The notes under the pieces were generated by a model that saw only the letters and a program-made list of their open reading frames with translations, was not told where the DNA came from and ran no database searches. The translations under genes were made by a program, and so were the position numbers. Shown one piece after another: positions 40,357 to 49,876 of a DNA stretch of 64,000 nt (position 1 is the stretch's first letter; each line of letters opens with the position of its first letter). Source of the DNA: Pseudarthrobacter sp. SSS035 (GTDB lineage Bacteria; Actinomycetota; Actinomycetes; Actinomycetales; Micrococcaceae); contig NZ_CP096882.1 of NCBI RefSeq assembly GCF_023273875.1, positions 558,001-622,000 on the forward strand. Reading direction: 5' to 3'.

Positions 40357-41700
40357 CTAGAGCTTGCCGAACTCTTCCTTGACGAGGGCGATCTTGTTGT
40401 CTTCCTTGTACTCGTAGACACCGATGGTTGCTTCGGAGGGATCGCCACTGTCGGCGAAAGTGACCGGACCGGACTGGCCGTCGTAGTCAATGTCCTTGCC
40501 TTCGCGCAGCAGAGTCACGCAGTTGGCGAAGCTATAGCATTTCTCGCCATCCTTTGACACGGCCTGCAGCTGCTTGGCGATGTCCACACCCTTGGTGCTC
40601 TTGGCGGCCTCTGCCGCGAGCGCGGTCAGGTTGGCAGCGTCCCAGCTCTCACCGGCGTAGATGAAGTCCTTCAGGGTAGGATCGACAGCCAGCAGCGACT
40701 TCCTGAAGTCTTCACCGGCAGTAGTTCCGGGAATCGTGCCATGCGCCTTGGTGAGCGTGCCGGGCTGGAAATCCTTGCTGTAGTCAACGGTGTTGCCGTC
40801 GACCAGGAAGATCTGCTCGGCCTTGATGCCCTTGCCGGTCAGGAGCGGGATGATGCTCTTGCCCTGAACGAAGGATATGACAGCAACGGCATCCGGCTTC
40901 GCGGCGATAACCTTGTCCACCTGGGTGCTGAACTGGGAGTCGCCTTCGTTGAACAGCTCTTCGGCGACGACCTTGCCGCCAGCCTTCTCGAAGGTCTCCT
41001 TGAGCTTCTTGCCAAGCCCGGTACCGTAGGAATCGTTGAGTACCAGCATGCCCAGTGTCTGTGCGCCACAGGAGGCCGCGTAGTTACCCAGCACGGAGCC
41101 CTGCAGGACATCGGACGGGGCGGTCCGCCAGTACAGGCCCTTGTCATCCCACGCGGTGAAGTCCACGGAAGTGTTGGCAGGCGAGAACTGGACAACCCCG
41201 GCGCCGGTGATCTGGTTGATGACAGTCTTGGAAACGCCGGAGGAGGCGGCACCAATGATGGCGCTGACACCCAGGCCCAGCAGGTTGGTCACGGACTGCG
41301 TGGCGACATCGGTGGTGGTGTCACCGGAGTCCCGGTGCGTCACTTCGATAGGTTTGCCAAGGACGCCGCCCGCGGCATTGATTTCATTCTTCGCGAGCTC
41401 AACGCCGGCAATCTCGGGCGGGCCGAGGTAGGACAACGCGCCGGTGGTCGGCAACAGCGTGCCGATCTTCAGGGCCGTGTCAGTGGTGGTTGAGGACGGG
41501 GGCACTGTCCCTGACGCGGGAATCACCGGTGCCTTGAGTCCTTCCGAAGGAGCCGGGCAGGAAAGGCCTGCCGGCTTTGTTGTTGTTGTGGTCGCCGTCG
41601 GGGTGGAGGTACCACCACAGGCCGTGGCCAGCAGGGCGACGCCTACGCTAAGCGCTGTGAGCTTAGCAACGCGGGGTGCCCCCGGGGGGAGTGAAATCAT
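40357..41700 (-). CDS. livK: Branched-chain amino-acid ABC substrate-binding lipoprotein
   Basis: A periplasmic-binding-protein type I lipoprotein of the Leu/Ile/Val-binding class. The lipobox is ALLATACGG near residues 23-31, followed by a Thr-rich spacer of about 15 residues. The two lobes are typical: LKIGTLLPTTGALSYLGPPEIAGVELA near 75 and the GVSAIIGAASSGVSKTVINQITGAGVVQFSPANTS region near 145. ATG 41700 has AGGAG seven bases upstream. Length 447 is longer than E. coli LivK. It converges on livHMGF rather than being part of that operon, although it almost certainly delivers substrate to it. Confidence 0.92.
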   Translation of the reverse strand: MISLPPGAPRVAKLTALSVGVALLATACGGTSTPTATTTTTKPAGLSCPAPSEGLKAPVIPASGTVPPSSTTTDTALKIGTLLPTTGALSYLGPPEIAGVELAKNEINAAGGVLGKPIEVTHRDSGDTTTDVATQSVTNLLGLGVSAIIGAASSGVSKTVINQITGAGVVQFSPANTSVDFTAWDDKGLYWRTAPSDVLQGSVLGNYAASCGAQTLGMLVLNDSYGTGLGKKLKETFEKAGGKVVAEELFNEGDSQFSTQVDKVIAAKPDAVAVISFVQGKSIIPLLTGKGIKAEQIFLVDGNTVDYSKDFQPGTLTKAHGTIPGTTAGEDFRKSLLAVDPTLKDFIYAGESWDAANLTALAAEAAKSTKGVDIAKQLQAVSKDGEKCYSFANCVTLLREGKDIDYDGQSGPVTFADSGDPSEATIGVYEYKEDNKIALVKEEFGKL

Positions 41701-41799
41701 TGACAATCTCCTGGATCGAAAGGTGCGAACGGCCTTTGACGCGGATGATCAGGTGTTCCTGATTTAACTTCAAGCTAATGCATATCTTCGGCGGATATA

Positions 41800-41815
41800 A
41801 GTGACTGAGGTCACA
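41800..41815. promoter_or_regulatory. CRP/GlxR-like site upstream of livK
   Basis: AGTGACTGAGGTCACA, read on the minus strand as TGTGACCTCAGTCACT, matches TGTGA-N6-TCACA in nine of ten positions. It is about 100 bases before the livK start and parallels the site before livH. Confidence 0.55.
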
Positions 41816-41925
41816 TCCTTATAACAGTCGTTGCATATGCGAAATCAATGAACGGGATTGGTCTGTTGAGGTCACGCGGGGGGCGCGGAAGGGCGCGTCA
41901 GGAGGAACTCCCTAGGGAGAATTTG

Positions 41926-41999
41926 TACCCCAGGTGGGACTCGAACCCACAACACGCGGATTTTAAGTCCGCTGCCTCTGCCAATTGGGCTACTGGGGC
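41926..41999 (-). tRNA. tRNA with anticodon UAA (Leu by codon), class-I structure
   Basis: A 74-nt cloverleaf on the minus strand. Acceptor GCCCCAG pairs with CTGGGGT (first pair G-U), discriminator base A, no encoded CCA. The D arm has GCC/GGC with a loop containing GG; the anticodon stem is GCGGA/TCCGC around the loop CTTAAAA, so the anticodon is TAA. The variable loop is only five bases (GTGTT), and the T arm is GTGGG-TTCGAGT-CCCAC. Leucine tRNAs in bacteria normally carry a long variable arm, so the identity is uncertain. Confidence 0.85.
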
Positions 42000-42019
42000 G
42001 CCCGGTCAATGGTATCCCG

Positions 42020-42964
42020 TCATTCGCCCGCAAGCGGTCCGGCGTACCGGAACGTCCCGTGGACCCCGCCGGGCCAGACCGCCAGCGGGAGCAGCTGGAA
42101 GTGGTCCCCCCAGGCCGCGTCGGGAGGGAGGACGCCGAAGGACGCAGCCGGGACGAAGCCGAAGCGCGGGTAGTAATCGGTGCTGCCCAGCAACGCAATC
42201 CCGCCCTCCCCCGCCGCGTTGGCCCGGGCAATCGTGTCGTTCATGAGGGCAGTGCCGATCCCATGGCGCTGCAGCCTTGGTGTCACACCGATGGGCCCGA
42301 GGCCCAGCAACCCGTAGTCGCCCACCCAGCCCCGTGTGCTGATCACATGGCCGACTATCTCGTCGTCGAGCACCGCCACCACGCTGAACTCGGGCAGGTA
42401 GTCCTCGCACTCGAAGAGCCTGCGGAGCACGTCCACCTCCTCGGGCTCCCCGTCCACCGGCAGGCCCGTGACCGGGGAGACCGCGAACGCCTCGCCCGTC
42501 AACGCGAGGATCTTGTCCCTGTCCGCAACCGTCTCGTTCCTGAGCAGCAGCTCGGGCCGCGGCACGTGCCGGCTGGCCGCTGACAGCTCAGCCAGGGCTT
42601 CGACGGCGCGTGGTGCGTCCGCCACCGGCACCAGCAGGTGGTCGTGGTGGAAGCCGGCCAGCACGTTGCAGCTGATCCTGGCGTCGGTCAGGGCCTTCCC
42701 GACGGCGGCTGTCAGGCCAACAGCCTCCAGCGCAGAATGCACTTCCAGGGTGATCCAGGCCGCCACAAAGTCGTAGTGCAGCCCCAGGCTGTCTGCCCTT
42801 TCCCGCGGCAGGACGACCGTCAGGCCCTCGGCCTCACGGACGGCAGCTTCGATGCCGGGCTCAAGCGGCCTGCCATGCGGCCACAGGACGTAGACGTACT
42901 CCCCCTCCCGCAGTACCGGTTTCAGTGTTGCCAGCAGGGTCTGGAGGTTCTTTTCGCCAGTCAT
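42020..42964 (-). CDS. ACT-like domain fused to GNAT acetyltransferase
   Basis: The first 130 residues resemble DUF2241/ACT_7 small-molecule-sensing proteins: REGEYVYVLWPHGR, WITLEVHSALEAVGLTAAVGKAL and ISCNVLAGFHHDHLLVPVADAPRAVEAL. Residues about 140-314 are a YhbS-like GNAT acetyltransferase with LGPIGVTPRLQRHGIGTALM near 226 (the acetyl-CoA loop) and LLGSTDYYPRFGFVPAASFG near 257. Each half is known as a separate protein; joined, they suggest an acetyltransferase gated by an amino acid or similar ligand, which is inference. The gene stands alone, 20 bases from the tRNA and divergent from nothing nearby. Confidence 0.8.
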   Translation of the reverse strand: MTGEKNLQTLLATLKPVLREGEYVYVLWPHGRPLEPGIEAAVREAEGLTVVLPRERADSLGLHYDFVAAWITLEVHSALEAVGLTAAVGKALTDARISCNVLAGFHHDHLLVPVADAPRAVEALAELSAASRHVPRPELLLRNETVADRDKILALTGEAFAVSPVTGLPVDGEPEEVDVLRRLFECEDYLPEFSVVAVLDDEIVGHVISTRGWVGDYGLLGLGPIGVTPRLQRHGIGTALMNDTIARANAAGEGGIALLGSTDYYPRFGFVPAASFGVLPPDAAWGDHFQLLPLAVWPGGVHGTFRYAGPLAGE

Positions 42965-43004
42965 GCTGCCAGTCTAGAAGGGACACCAGGCGGGAAACGC
43001 CAAA

Positions 43005-43037
43005 ACGGCGGCTATCCCTCGAGGGGACAGCCGCCGT
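43005..43037 (-). terminator. Rho-independent terminator for ndh
   Basis: ACGGCGGCT pairs with AGCCGCCGT around an inner TCCC/GGGG hairpin; on the minus strand it is followed by TTTTGG. Confidence 0.8.
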
Positions 43038-43071
43038 CGGGCGTTACAAATGCTGCGTCGGGATGCCGGTG

Positions 43072-44571
43072 TTACTTGGCGTCCGCGGTGACCGACTGCT
43101 TGGGGTCCACGCTGGTGGCCTCCGCAGAGCCGGGATTTGCCGCTCCGGCGGATACCTCGGGCGCGCTGGCCGCCGGGGCGGGAGCAGCCGCAGCCGGCTT
43201 GGGAGCAGGTGTGGCAGCGGCCACGAAGGCACCACGCGGGTTGTCCAGGTCGATCAGCTGGGTGGTGTCGCGGCCCATAAAGAACGCGAGGATCCAACCC
43301 ATGATGACGCGGACCTTGCGCTCCATGGTGGGCATGGCCATGCCGTGGTAGCCGCGGTGTGCCAGCCAGGCGAGCGGGCCCTTGAGGCCGATGCGGCCCA
43401 GGATGTTGATGTTGGCAACACCCTTCCACTCGCCGAAGCCGGCAACAGCACCCAGGTTCTTGTGCTTGTAGTCCTTGAGCGTTTTGTCCCAGCGCGAAGC
43501 CCACAAGTTCTTGGCGAGGCGCTTGGCCTGGCGAAGTGCGTGCTGGGCGTTCGGGACGCAGGTGCCGTCCGGCAGGCCGCTGCCCGTGAGGTCCGGCACG
43601 GCGGCGATGTCGCCGGCGGCCCAGGCGTTGTCGATGATGCCTTCATCGCCGGCGATGCGGAGGTCCGGCAGAACGCGGACGCGGCCGCGGGGTTCCAGCG
43701 GGAAGTCGGAGGAGCGGATCATCGGGTTGGCCTGCACGCCGGCAGTCCAGACGAGCGTGTCGGCTTCGAATTCCTGGGCGAGGGACTTGTCCGGGAGGTT
43801 GATGAGCTTCAGGGAGCCCTCAGCGCTGTCCAGGGAGGTGTTCAGCAGGACCTCGATGCCGCGGCTGCGGAGGTGCTCCACAACCCATTCGGCCTGGGGT
43901 GCCGTGACCTCGGGCATGATGCGGCCCATGGCTTCAACCAGGACGAAGCGTACTTCTTCCTGGCGGATGCGGGGGTTGTTCTTGACCGCGGCGCGGGCCA
44001 GGTCTTCCATTTCGGTGATGCATTCGATGCCGGCGAAGCCGCCACCGACAACCACGAATGTCAGTGCCTTGGCGCGGGCAGCGGGGTCCGCGATGGTGGA
44101 CGCGGCCTCGAGGCGCTCCAGCACCTTGTTGCGAAGGGCCACAGCCTCTTCGATGGTCTTCAGGCCGATGCCCTTGTCCGCGAGGCCCTTGATGGGGAAC
44201 GTGCGGGTGATGGCGCCTGCGGCCACCACAATGTCGAAGTAGGGGATCTCGATGTGCTCTCCGCCGTCCGCGGGCGCCACGACGGCGGTGCGGTTGGCGT
44301 GGTCGATCGAAGTGACGCTGCCCTGGATGAGTTCAGTGTGCTTCAGGTGCTGGCGGTGCGAGACCACTGCGTGGCGGGCCTCGATGTTGCCGCCGGCCAC
44401 TTCGGGCAGGAAGGGCTGGTAAGTCATGTAGGGCAGTGGATCCACGAGGGTGACGATGCCACCGGCATTCGCGATCTTCTTCTGCAGTTTGAGTGCTACG
44501 TACAGGCCGACGTACCCGCCGCCGACGACGAGTACCCTGGGACGGTCCTGGAGCTCTGGGGTGGTTGCCAT
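43072..44571 (-). CDS. ndh: Type II NADH dehydrogenase (NDH-2)
   Basis: A membrane-associated, non-proton-pumping NADH:menaquinone oxidoreductase. Two dinucleotide-binding motifs are visible: VVGGGYVGLYVALKLQK for FAD near residue 16 and VVVGGGFAGIECITEME for NADH near 172. The quinone-site region is GDIAAVPDLTGSGLPDGTCVPNAQHALRQAK near residue 317. Residues about 385-440 are the amphipathic membrane-anchoring region. The last 60 residues form an Ala/Pro-rich tail (PKPAAAAPAPAAS) not found in E. coli Ndh. A single gene with its own terminator. Confidence 0.92.
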   Translation of the reverse strand: MATTPELQDRPRVLVVGGGYVGLYVALKLQKKIANAGGIVTLVDPLPYMTYQPFLPEVAGGNIEARHAVVSHRQHLKHTELIQGSVTSIDHANRTAVVAPADGGEHIEIPYFDIVVAAGAITRTFPIKGLADKGIGLKTIEEAVALRNKVLERLEAASTIADPAARAKALTFVVVGGGFAGIECITEMEDLARAAVKNNPRIRQEEVRFVLVEAMGRIMPEVTAPQAEWVVEHLRSRGIEVLLNTSLDSAEGSLKLINLPDKSLAQEFEADTLVWTAGVQANPMIRSSDFPLEPRGRVRVLPDLRIAGDEGIIDNAWAAGDIAAVPDLTGSGLPDGTCVPNAQHALRQAKRLAKNLWASRWDKTLKDYKHKNLGAVAGFGEWKGVANINILGRIGLKGPLAWLAHRGYHGMAMPTMERKVRVIMGWILAFFMGRDTTQLIDLDNPRGAFVAAATPAPKPAAAAPAPAASAPEVSAGAANPGSAEATSVDPKQSVTADAK

Positions 44572-44609
44572 GATTTAAGGATACAACAGTTTGTGAAAAT
44601 CTTCACTAA

Positions 44610-45998
44610 CTACGTTTTGCCGCCTGAATCAACGGTTTGGAACGCGCCGGTATCGGGTTCCTCGCGCGCCGCTCCGGGGTTTCGGGCAGCCCTCCGCAGC
44701 TGGAAGACTGCTGCCCCGATGATCACCACAAAGAGGATTACTGAACCGATCACGACGGCGGCGCCAACGGCACTGTCACGCTGTGAGGGCGCCTCGGCCG
44801 CGGGCACAGTGGGCTCGGGCAGCGTGGGAACGGCACTGGCCACCTCGTCCGTGGGCACCGGTACCGGCGCACCAAGGTTGCCGCGGCGGTGCACGCGGAT
44901 CCAGTCCGAGATGGATCCGAGCGGGTTGGCGGCGGCTTCCGGGACGGAGTCCTTCAGGGCGGCCTCGGCGTTCAGCACGCCAAAGCCGTACAGCGGGTCT
45001 TTTCCGGCAGGACCGGCATCCTTGGCCGTGCTGACGATCCGGTTGATGACCTGCTTGGCGCTCATCTCCGGCCACTTGGAACGGATGAGTGCGGCCACAC
45101 CGGCAACGATCGGGGCAGCTCCGGACGTTCCCGCCCATTCGGCGTAACCGCCGCCGGGAAGCCCGCCCAGCAGGTTTTCAGCCGGGGCCGCCACACCGAT
45201 GCTGATCCCCTGGGAGGACGAGTCGACGCTCGCTGTGCCCTTGCGGTCCAGGCCGGCGACCGTGAGGACGCCGGGGATGGTGGCGGGCGCTCCCACCTGG
45301 AGGTTGCCGCCTATCCGGTTTCCGGCGGCGGCCACAATCACCACATCCTTCTGTTCGGCATAGAGGAAGGCAGCGTCCCAGCTCTGGGGCCACTGCGGCG
45401 TGGCGCTCCCCAGCGAAATGTTGATGACTTTGGCCCCGTTGTCCACGGCCCAACGGACCGCTTCGGGGATCTGGTCCTGATCACTCTTGCCCGCGGGGTT
45501 GGCCGATCCCAGCCATGTTGACACGGACAGGATCTCGGCTTCAGGAGCAACGCCGATCATGCCGTCCGGTCCGGCGGCAGCAGCCGGGCCGGGACCGGGC
45601 GAAGCGGTGGCACCGGCGGGCTGGTGGCCGCGGCCGGCAAGGATGGTGGCTACCAGGGTCCCGTGTTCCGGCTTGACCCCCAGGCTTTTCTGCCCGTTGG
45701 GGCTGCCGGCCCCGGACGCGTCGAAGCCTCCGGTGACGGCGCCCTTCAGGTCGGGGTGCTGGGCATCCACGCCGCTGTCGATCACCGCGATCTTGACTCC
45801 GGCGCCCTTGGAAACATCCCAGGCCTTCGTAATTCCGGCTTCGCCAAGCCAGTACTGCTTGTCCCGTTCAGCGTCGGCCATGGCCGCGGGCGCCAGGGTC
45901 AGTCCTGCGGCCAGGCTGACGCCTGCGAGGGTCATCGCCAGGAGAGCTGACGCGGCCCGGCGGAACCGTGCTGTTGCTCTGGTCATGTGGGTTCCCAT
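44610..45998 (-). CDS. Subtilisin-like serine protease (mycosin-type, membrane anchored)
   Basis: An S8 serine protease exported and anchored. A signal peptide occupies residues about 1-40. The catalytic triad is Asp in VKIAVIDSGVDAQHP near residue 72, His in PEHGTLVATILAGRG near 107, and Ser in EWAGTSGAAPIVAGVAAL near 290. A C-terminal helix (VGAAVVIGSVILFVVIIGAAVF) and basic tail anchor it, as in mycosins (MycP) of type VII secretion. No EccB/C/D or WXG100 gene lies in this window, so the family name rests on architecture. ATG 45998 or ATG 45986 could be the start. It follows ppx with 22 bases between. Confidence 0.88.
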   Translation of the reverse strand: MGTHMTRATARFRRAASALLAMTLAGVSLAAGLTLAPAAMADAERDKQYWLGEAGITKAWDVSKGAGVKIAVIDSGVDAQHPDLKGAVTGGFDASGAGSPNGQKSLGVKPEHGTLVATILAGRGHQPAGATASPGPGPAAAAGPDGMIGVAPEAEILSVSTWLGSANPAGKSDQDQIPEAVRWAVDNGAKVINISLGSATPQWPQSWDAAFLYAEQKDVVIVAAAGNRIGGNLQVGAPATIPGVLTVAGLDRKGTASVDSSSQGISIGVAAPAENLLGGLPGGGYAEWAGTSGAAPIVAGVAALIRSKWPEMSAKQVINRIVSTAKDAGPAGKDPLYGFGVLNAEAALKDSVPEAAANPLGSISDWIRVHRRGNLGAPVPVPTDEVASAVPTLPEPTVPAAEAPSQRDSAVGAAVVIGSVILFVVIIGAAVFQLRRAARNPGAAREEPDTGAFQTVDSGGKT

Positions 45999-46020
45999 GC
46001 TTGGTTGGCTGAAGGCCTGG

Positions 46021-46968
46021 TTAGTGGATGCTCAGGGCAATTCCGTCAAGAATATCGTGTTCGCTGGCCGTGGCCGTGACGATCCGGCCCGCGGTGAGTT
46101 CATTCAGCCGCTCCAGGATGCGCCGCCACACCAGCCCGCCGGCACCCATTACGTCGACGCGGCCGGGGTGCATGTACGCCAGTTCCGCACGTTCTCGCCT
46201 GGTCATGTGGAGGAGGTCGGTGGCGGCCTCGGTGATGGTGCCGATGGCCAGTTCCGTCCCGTGGATCGCCGCCGGCGAATACTCCGGAAGCCGCAGGGCA
46301 TGGGCGGTGATGGTGGTGATCGAGCCGGCCACCCCGACGACGGCGGTGGCGCGTTCCAGCGGAACCTCCAGCCCCGCCCGGGCGATGGCGGCGTCGATGT
46401 CGGCTTCCGCGGCGGCAATCTGCTCCGCCGTGGGCGGATCGTCCTGCAGGTGCCGTTCGGTCAGGCGGACGCAGCCGACATCCACGGACTTGGCGGCCGT
46501 GACTCCGCCGGCGGTACCGAGGACGAACTCCGTGCTGCCGCCGCCGAGGTCAACCACCAGCACCTGCTCGCCGTCAAGGATGGGCAGGACGCTGCTGGCC
46601 CCGGCAAAGGACAGGGCAGCTTCTTCATCCCCCGAAATGACCTCCGGCTCAACGCCCAGCAGTTCCCGGATCCCGTCCACAAAGACCTGGCGGTTGCGCG
46701 CGTCCCGGCTGGCCGAGGTGGCCACAAAACGGATGGACTCGGCGCCGTGCTTGCGGATCATGGCTGCGTAATCCCCTGTGGCCGCGAACGTGCGCTCCAG
46801 TGCCTCAGGGGCGAGTTCGCCGGTGGCGTCCACGCCCTGGCCCAGCCGGACAACCCGCATCTCGCGGACAACGTCGGTGAGCTTCGCTGTCCCGCTGCTG
46901 CGGTCGATGTCGGCGATGAGCAGGCGGAGGGAGTTCGTGCCGCAGTCGATGGCGGCGACGCGGGTCAT
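46021..46968 (-). CDS. Exopolyphosphatase / Ppx-GppA family phosphatase
   Basis: Ppx/GppA enzymes hydrolyse polyphosphate or pppGpp. The ASKHA fold is clear: phosphate-1 loop IDCGTNSLRLLIAD near residue 8, phosphate-2 loop VVDLGGGSTEFVLG near 139, and the catalytic glutamate region SGDEEAALSFAGA near 118. At 315 residues it is the short two-domain form found in actinobacteria (Ppx1 type, Rv1026-like by synteny), without the C-terminal HD domain. It overlaps the DUF501 gene by four bases and lies in the eno-ftsB-DUF501-ppx run. Confidence 0.9.
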   Translation of the reverse strand: MTRVAAIDCGTNSLRLLIADIDRSSGTAKLTDVVREMRVVRLGQGVDATGELAPEALERTFAATGDYAAMIRKHGAESIRFVATSASRDARNRQVFVDGIRELLGVEPEVISGDEEAALSFAGASSVLPILDGEQVLVVDLGGGSTEFVLGTAGGVTAAKSVDVGCVRLTERHLQDDPPTAEQIAAAEADIDAAIARAGLEVPLERATAVVGVAGSITTITAHALRLPEYSPAAIHGTELAIGTITEAATDLLHMTRRERAELAYMHPGRVDVMGAGGLVWRRILERLNELTAGRIVTATASEHDILDGIALSIH

Positions 46969-47681
46969 GCCCCTGCCCCGTCAGCGCTTGCTGTCTTGCG
47001 GACCGGGGCGGGCCGGCCCACGATCTCCGGCAGGCCCTGGGGTCCGTGGCGGCTGAGATCCTTTGACGGGGCCTCCCCTGCGGTGTCCCAGGCGCCGTCG
47101 CAGTAGCAGCGGTCCGTTGTCCACCATTCGCTGATGCCGGCAATGGCCTCATCTCCCAGCGGGTTCACTCCGGGACCTGCCGCGAGGGAGTGGCCCACCA
47201 GGACGTGGAGGCATTTGACCCGGGTGGGCATACCGCCGGCGGAGATGCCGTCAATCTCCGGGACGGCGCCGATGCCGGAACGCTCGCCGATCGCCGCGCG
47301 GGCGGCGAGATAGTCCTCGTGCGCTGCACGGTAGGCTGCCGCGAGGGGCTCATCGGCGCTCAGGCGTTCATTCATGTCGTTCATCAGCCCGGCAGCTTCC
47401 AGCCGGGAAACCGCCGAAGTGATGACGGGGTGCGTCAGATAGAACGTGGTGGGAAACGGCGTCCCGTTGCTCAGCCGCGGCGCGGTGGCGGCGACGTGCG
47501 GGTTGCCACAGACGCAGCGCGCCGGGATCTCCACCACATCGCGCACCGGCCGTCCCAACTGCCTGCTGAGTACTTCAAGATCGTGTGCTGATGGCTGGCG
47601 GGACTTCTCCGGCGCAGTCGCCGTGTTTTCTTCCACTGGCGCGGGCCATCCTTCCTCTAGCTGTTCAGTCTGTGGCCGCAC
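46965..47681 (-). CDS. DUF501 domain-containing protein
   Basis: A 238-residue protein of the DUF501 family found between ftsB/divIC and ppx in actinobacteria. The core is LSRQLGRPVRDVVEIPARCVCGNPHVA near residues 38-64 with a CxCG pair, followed by LPTTFYLTHP and RVKCLHVLVGHSLAAGPGVNPLGDEA; the later cysteines (CYCDG near 194) could complete a metal site. Function is unknown. GTG 47681 has GGGAG ten bases upstream and overlaps ftsB by 17 bases; GTG 47636 is a shorter alternative. The last 40 residues are variable. Co-transcribed with ftsB and ppx. Confidence 0.85.
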   Translation of the reverse strand: MRPQTEQLEEGWPAPVEENTATAPEKSRQPSAHDLEVLSRQLGRPVRDVVEIPARCVCGNPHVAATAPRLSNGTPFPTTFYLTHPVITSAVSRLEAAGLMNDMNERLSADEPLAAAYRAAHEDYLAARAAIGERSGIGAVPEIDGISAGGMPTRVKCLHVLVGHSLAAGPGVNPLGDEAIAGISEWWTTDRCYCDGAWDTAGEAPSKDLSRHGPQGLPEIVGRPAPVRKTASADGAGA

Positions 47682-48330
47682 GCCTGATGGACTCCCACAG
47701 GGAATCCACCCACGGCAGATCGGCGGGGTCTTGTGCTGCTGTGGCGGTCAGGCTACTGCTTGTTCCGGCCGGCAGATCGCCACCGAAGACCCAGTAGCCG
47801 GATTCACCCGGCATAACCATGTTAATGCGGTCGCGGGCCTGCTGTTTCACGTAGTTCGGATCCTGCCACCGTGAGATCTGCTGCCGCAGGCCGTCCTGCT
47901 CGGCCTGGCGGGCGGCAATATCGGCGCTGAGGGCGGCGAGCTCGGCCCGTTTGTCGAAGAAGATCTTCACGGTGGGTGCCAGCATGATGGTGATGGCAAT
48001 CATGACCACCGCCAGTGCCAGCATGCGGCCGGAGAACGCCTTGGCGGGTACGGGCTGGGTATCATCCGGCGCGGTGTCAGGCTTCGGCGTCTTGCCCGCG
48101 GCGTTACCGCCGCTGTGGCCGCTCCCCTGACCTTTGCTGGCCGGGAACCTGGCGCCTGGTGACGTTCCGGCGCTGGATGCGGGGCCGGTTTTGCCCTTGC
48201 TCCCGCCCTGTGCGCTGCCGGCTGCACCGCCAAAATCGGCGCGGATAACGCCGGCGTCTTCAGTGGTTGGGTCCGTGGTGGCCTGATGCCTCGAAGCGGC
48301 TTTGGGAACTTTGGGACGGCGGGTGGCCAT
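47665..48330 (-). CDS. Septum formation initiator (FtsB/DivIC)
   Basis: A bitopic divisome protein that binds FtsL and FtsQ. The N-terminal 115 residues are cytoplasmic, low-complexity and basic (GGAAGSAQGGSKGKTGPASSAG). A single helix (ALAVVMIAITIMLAPTVKIFF, about residues 120-140) leads to an extracytoplasmic coiled coil (RAELAALSADIAARQAEQDGLRQQISRWQ) and the conserved DPNYVKQQARDRINMVMPGE. ATG 48330 has CAGGAG six bases upstream. The placement downstream of eno and before DUF501 is the usual actinobacterial one. Confidence 0.88.
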   Translation of the reverse strand: MATRRPKVPKAASRHQATTDPTTEDAGVIRADFGGAAGSAQGGSKGKTGPASSAGTSPGARFPASKGQGSGHSGGNAAGKTPKPDTAPDDTQPVPAKAFSGRMLALAVVMIAITIMLAPTVKIFFDKRAELAALSADIAARQAEQDGLRQQISRWQDPNYVKQQARDRINMVMPGESGYWVFGGDLPAGTSSSLTATAAQDPADLPWVDSLWESIRRAATD

Positions 48331-48410
48331 GACACTCCTGAAACGTGCGGCCTGCCTCTGGCCGCAACTCTGCGCTTGATGCCGGCTCAATCAATGCCGG
48401 CTAAACAAAA

Positions 48411-48446
48411 ACCGGTGGCTATGGTCTTTCAACCATAGCCACCGGT
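48411..48446 (-). terminator. Rho-independent terminator after enolase
   Basis: A perfect 15-bp stem ACCGGTGGCTATGGT/ACCATAGCCACCGGT with a six-base loop; on the minus strand TTTTTGTTT follows. It lies between eno and the downstream ftsB gene. Confidence 0.9.
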
Positions 48447-48464
48447 CAGAGGTTTACGCGGCTA

Positions 48465-49745
<1,281 letters not shown>

Positions 49746-49876
49746 GGATGTGCTCCTTATGGGCGATTTTGGGGGAACGAACAGCTGGAAAAAGCGTTAA
49801 ATCTGGGACGTCCTCGTCAGGACCAAGCCTAGTCGAGAGTGGTGCAGGTTACGGAACCCTATCCATCACCCGGACG

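Noticed and set aside
42925..45147. 740-codon plus-strand open frame antisense to ndh and the mycosin gene
   Set aside because: It is a high-GC shadow frame: no domain motif, biased His/Gly/Val/Asp content, and both opposite-strand genes have complete catalytic motifs.
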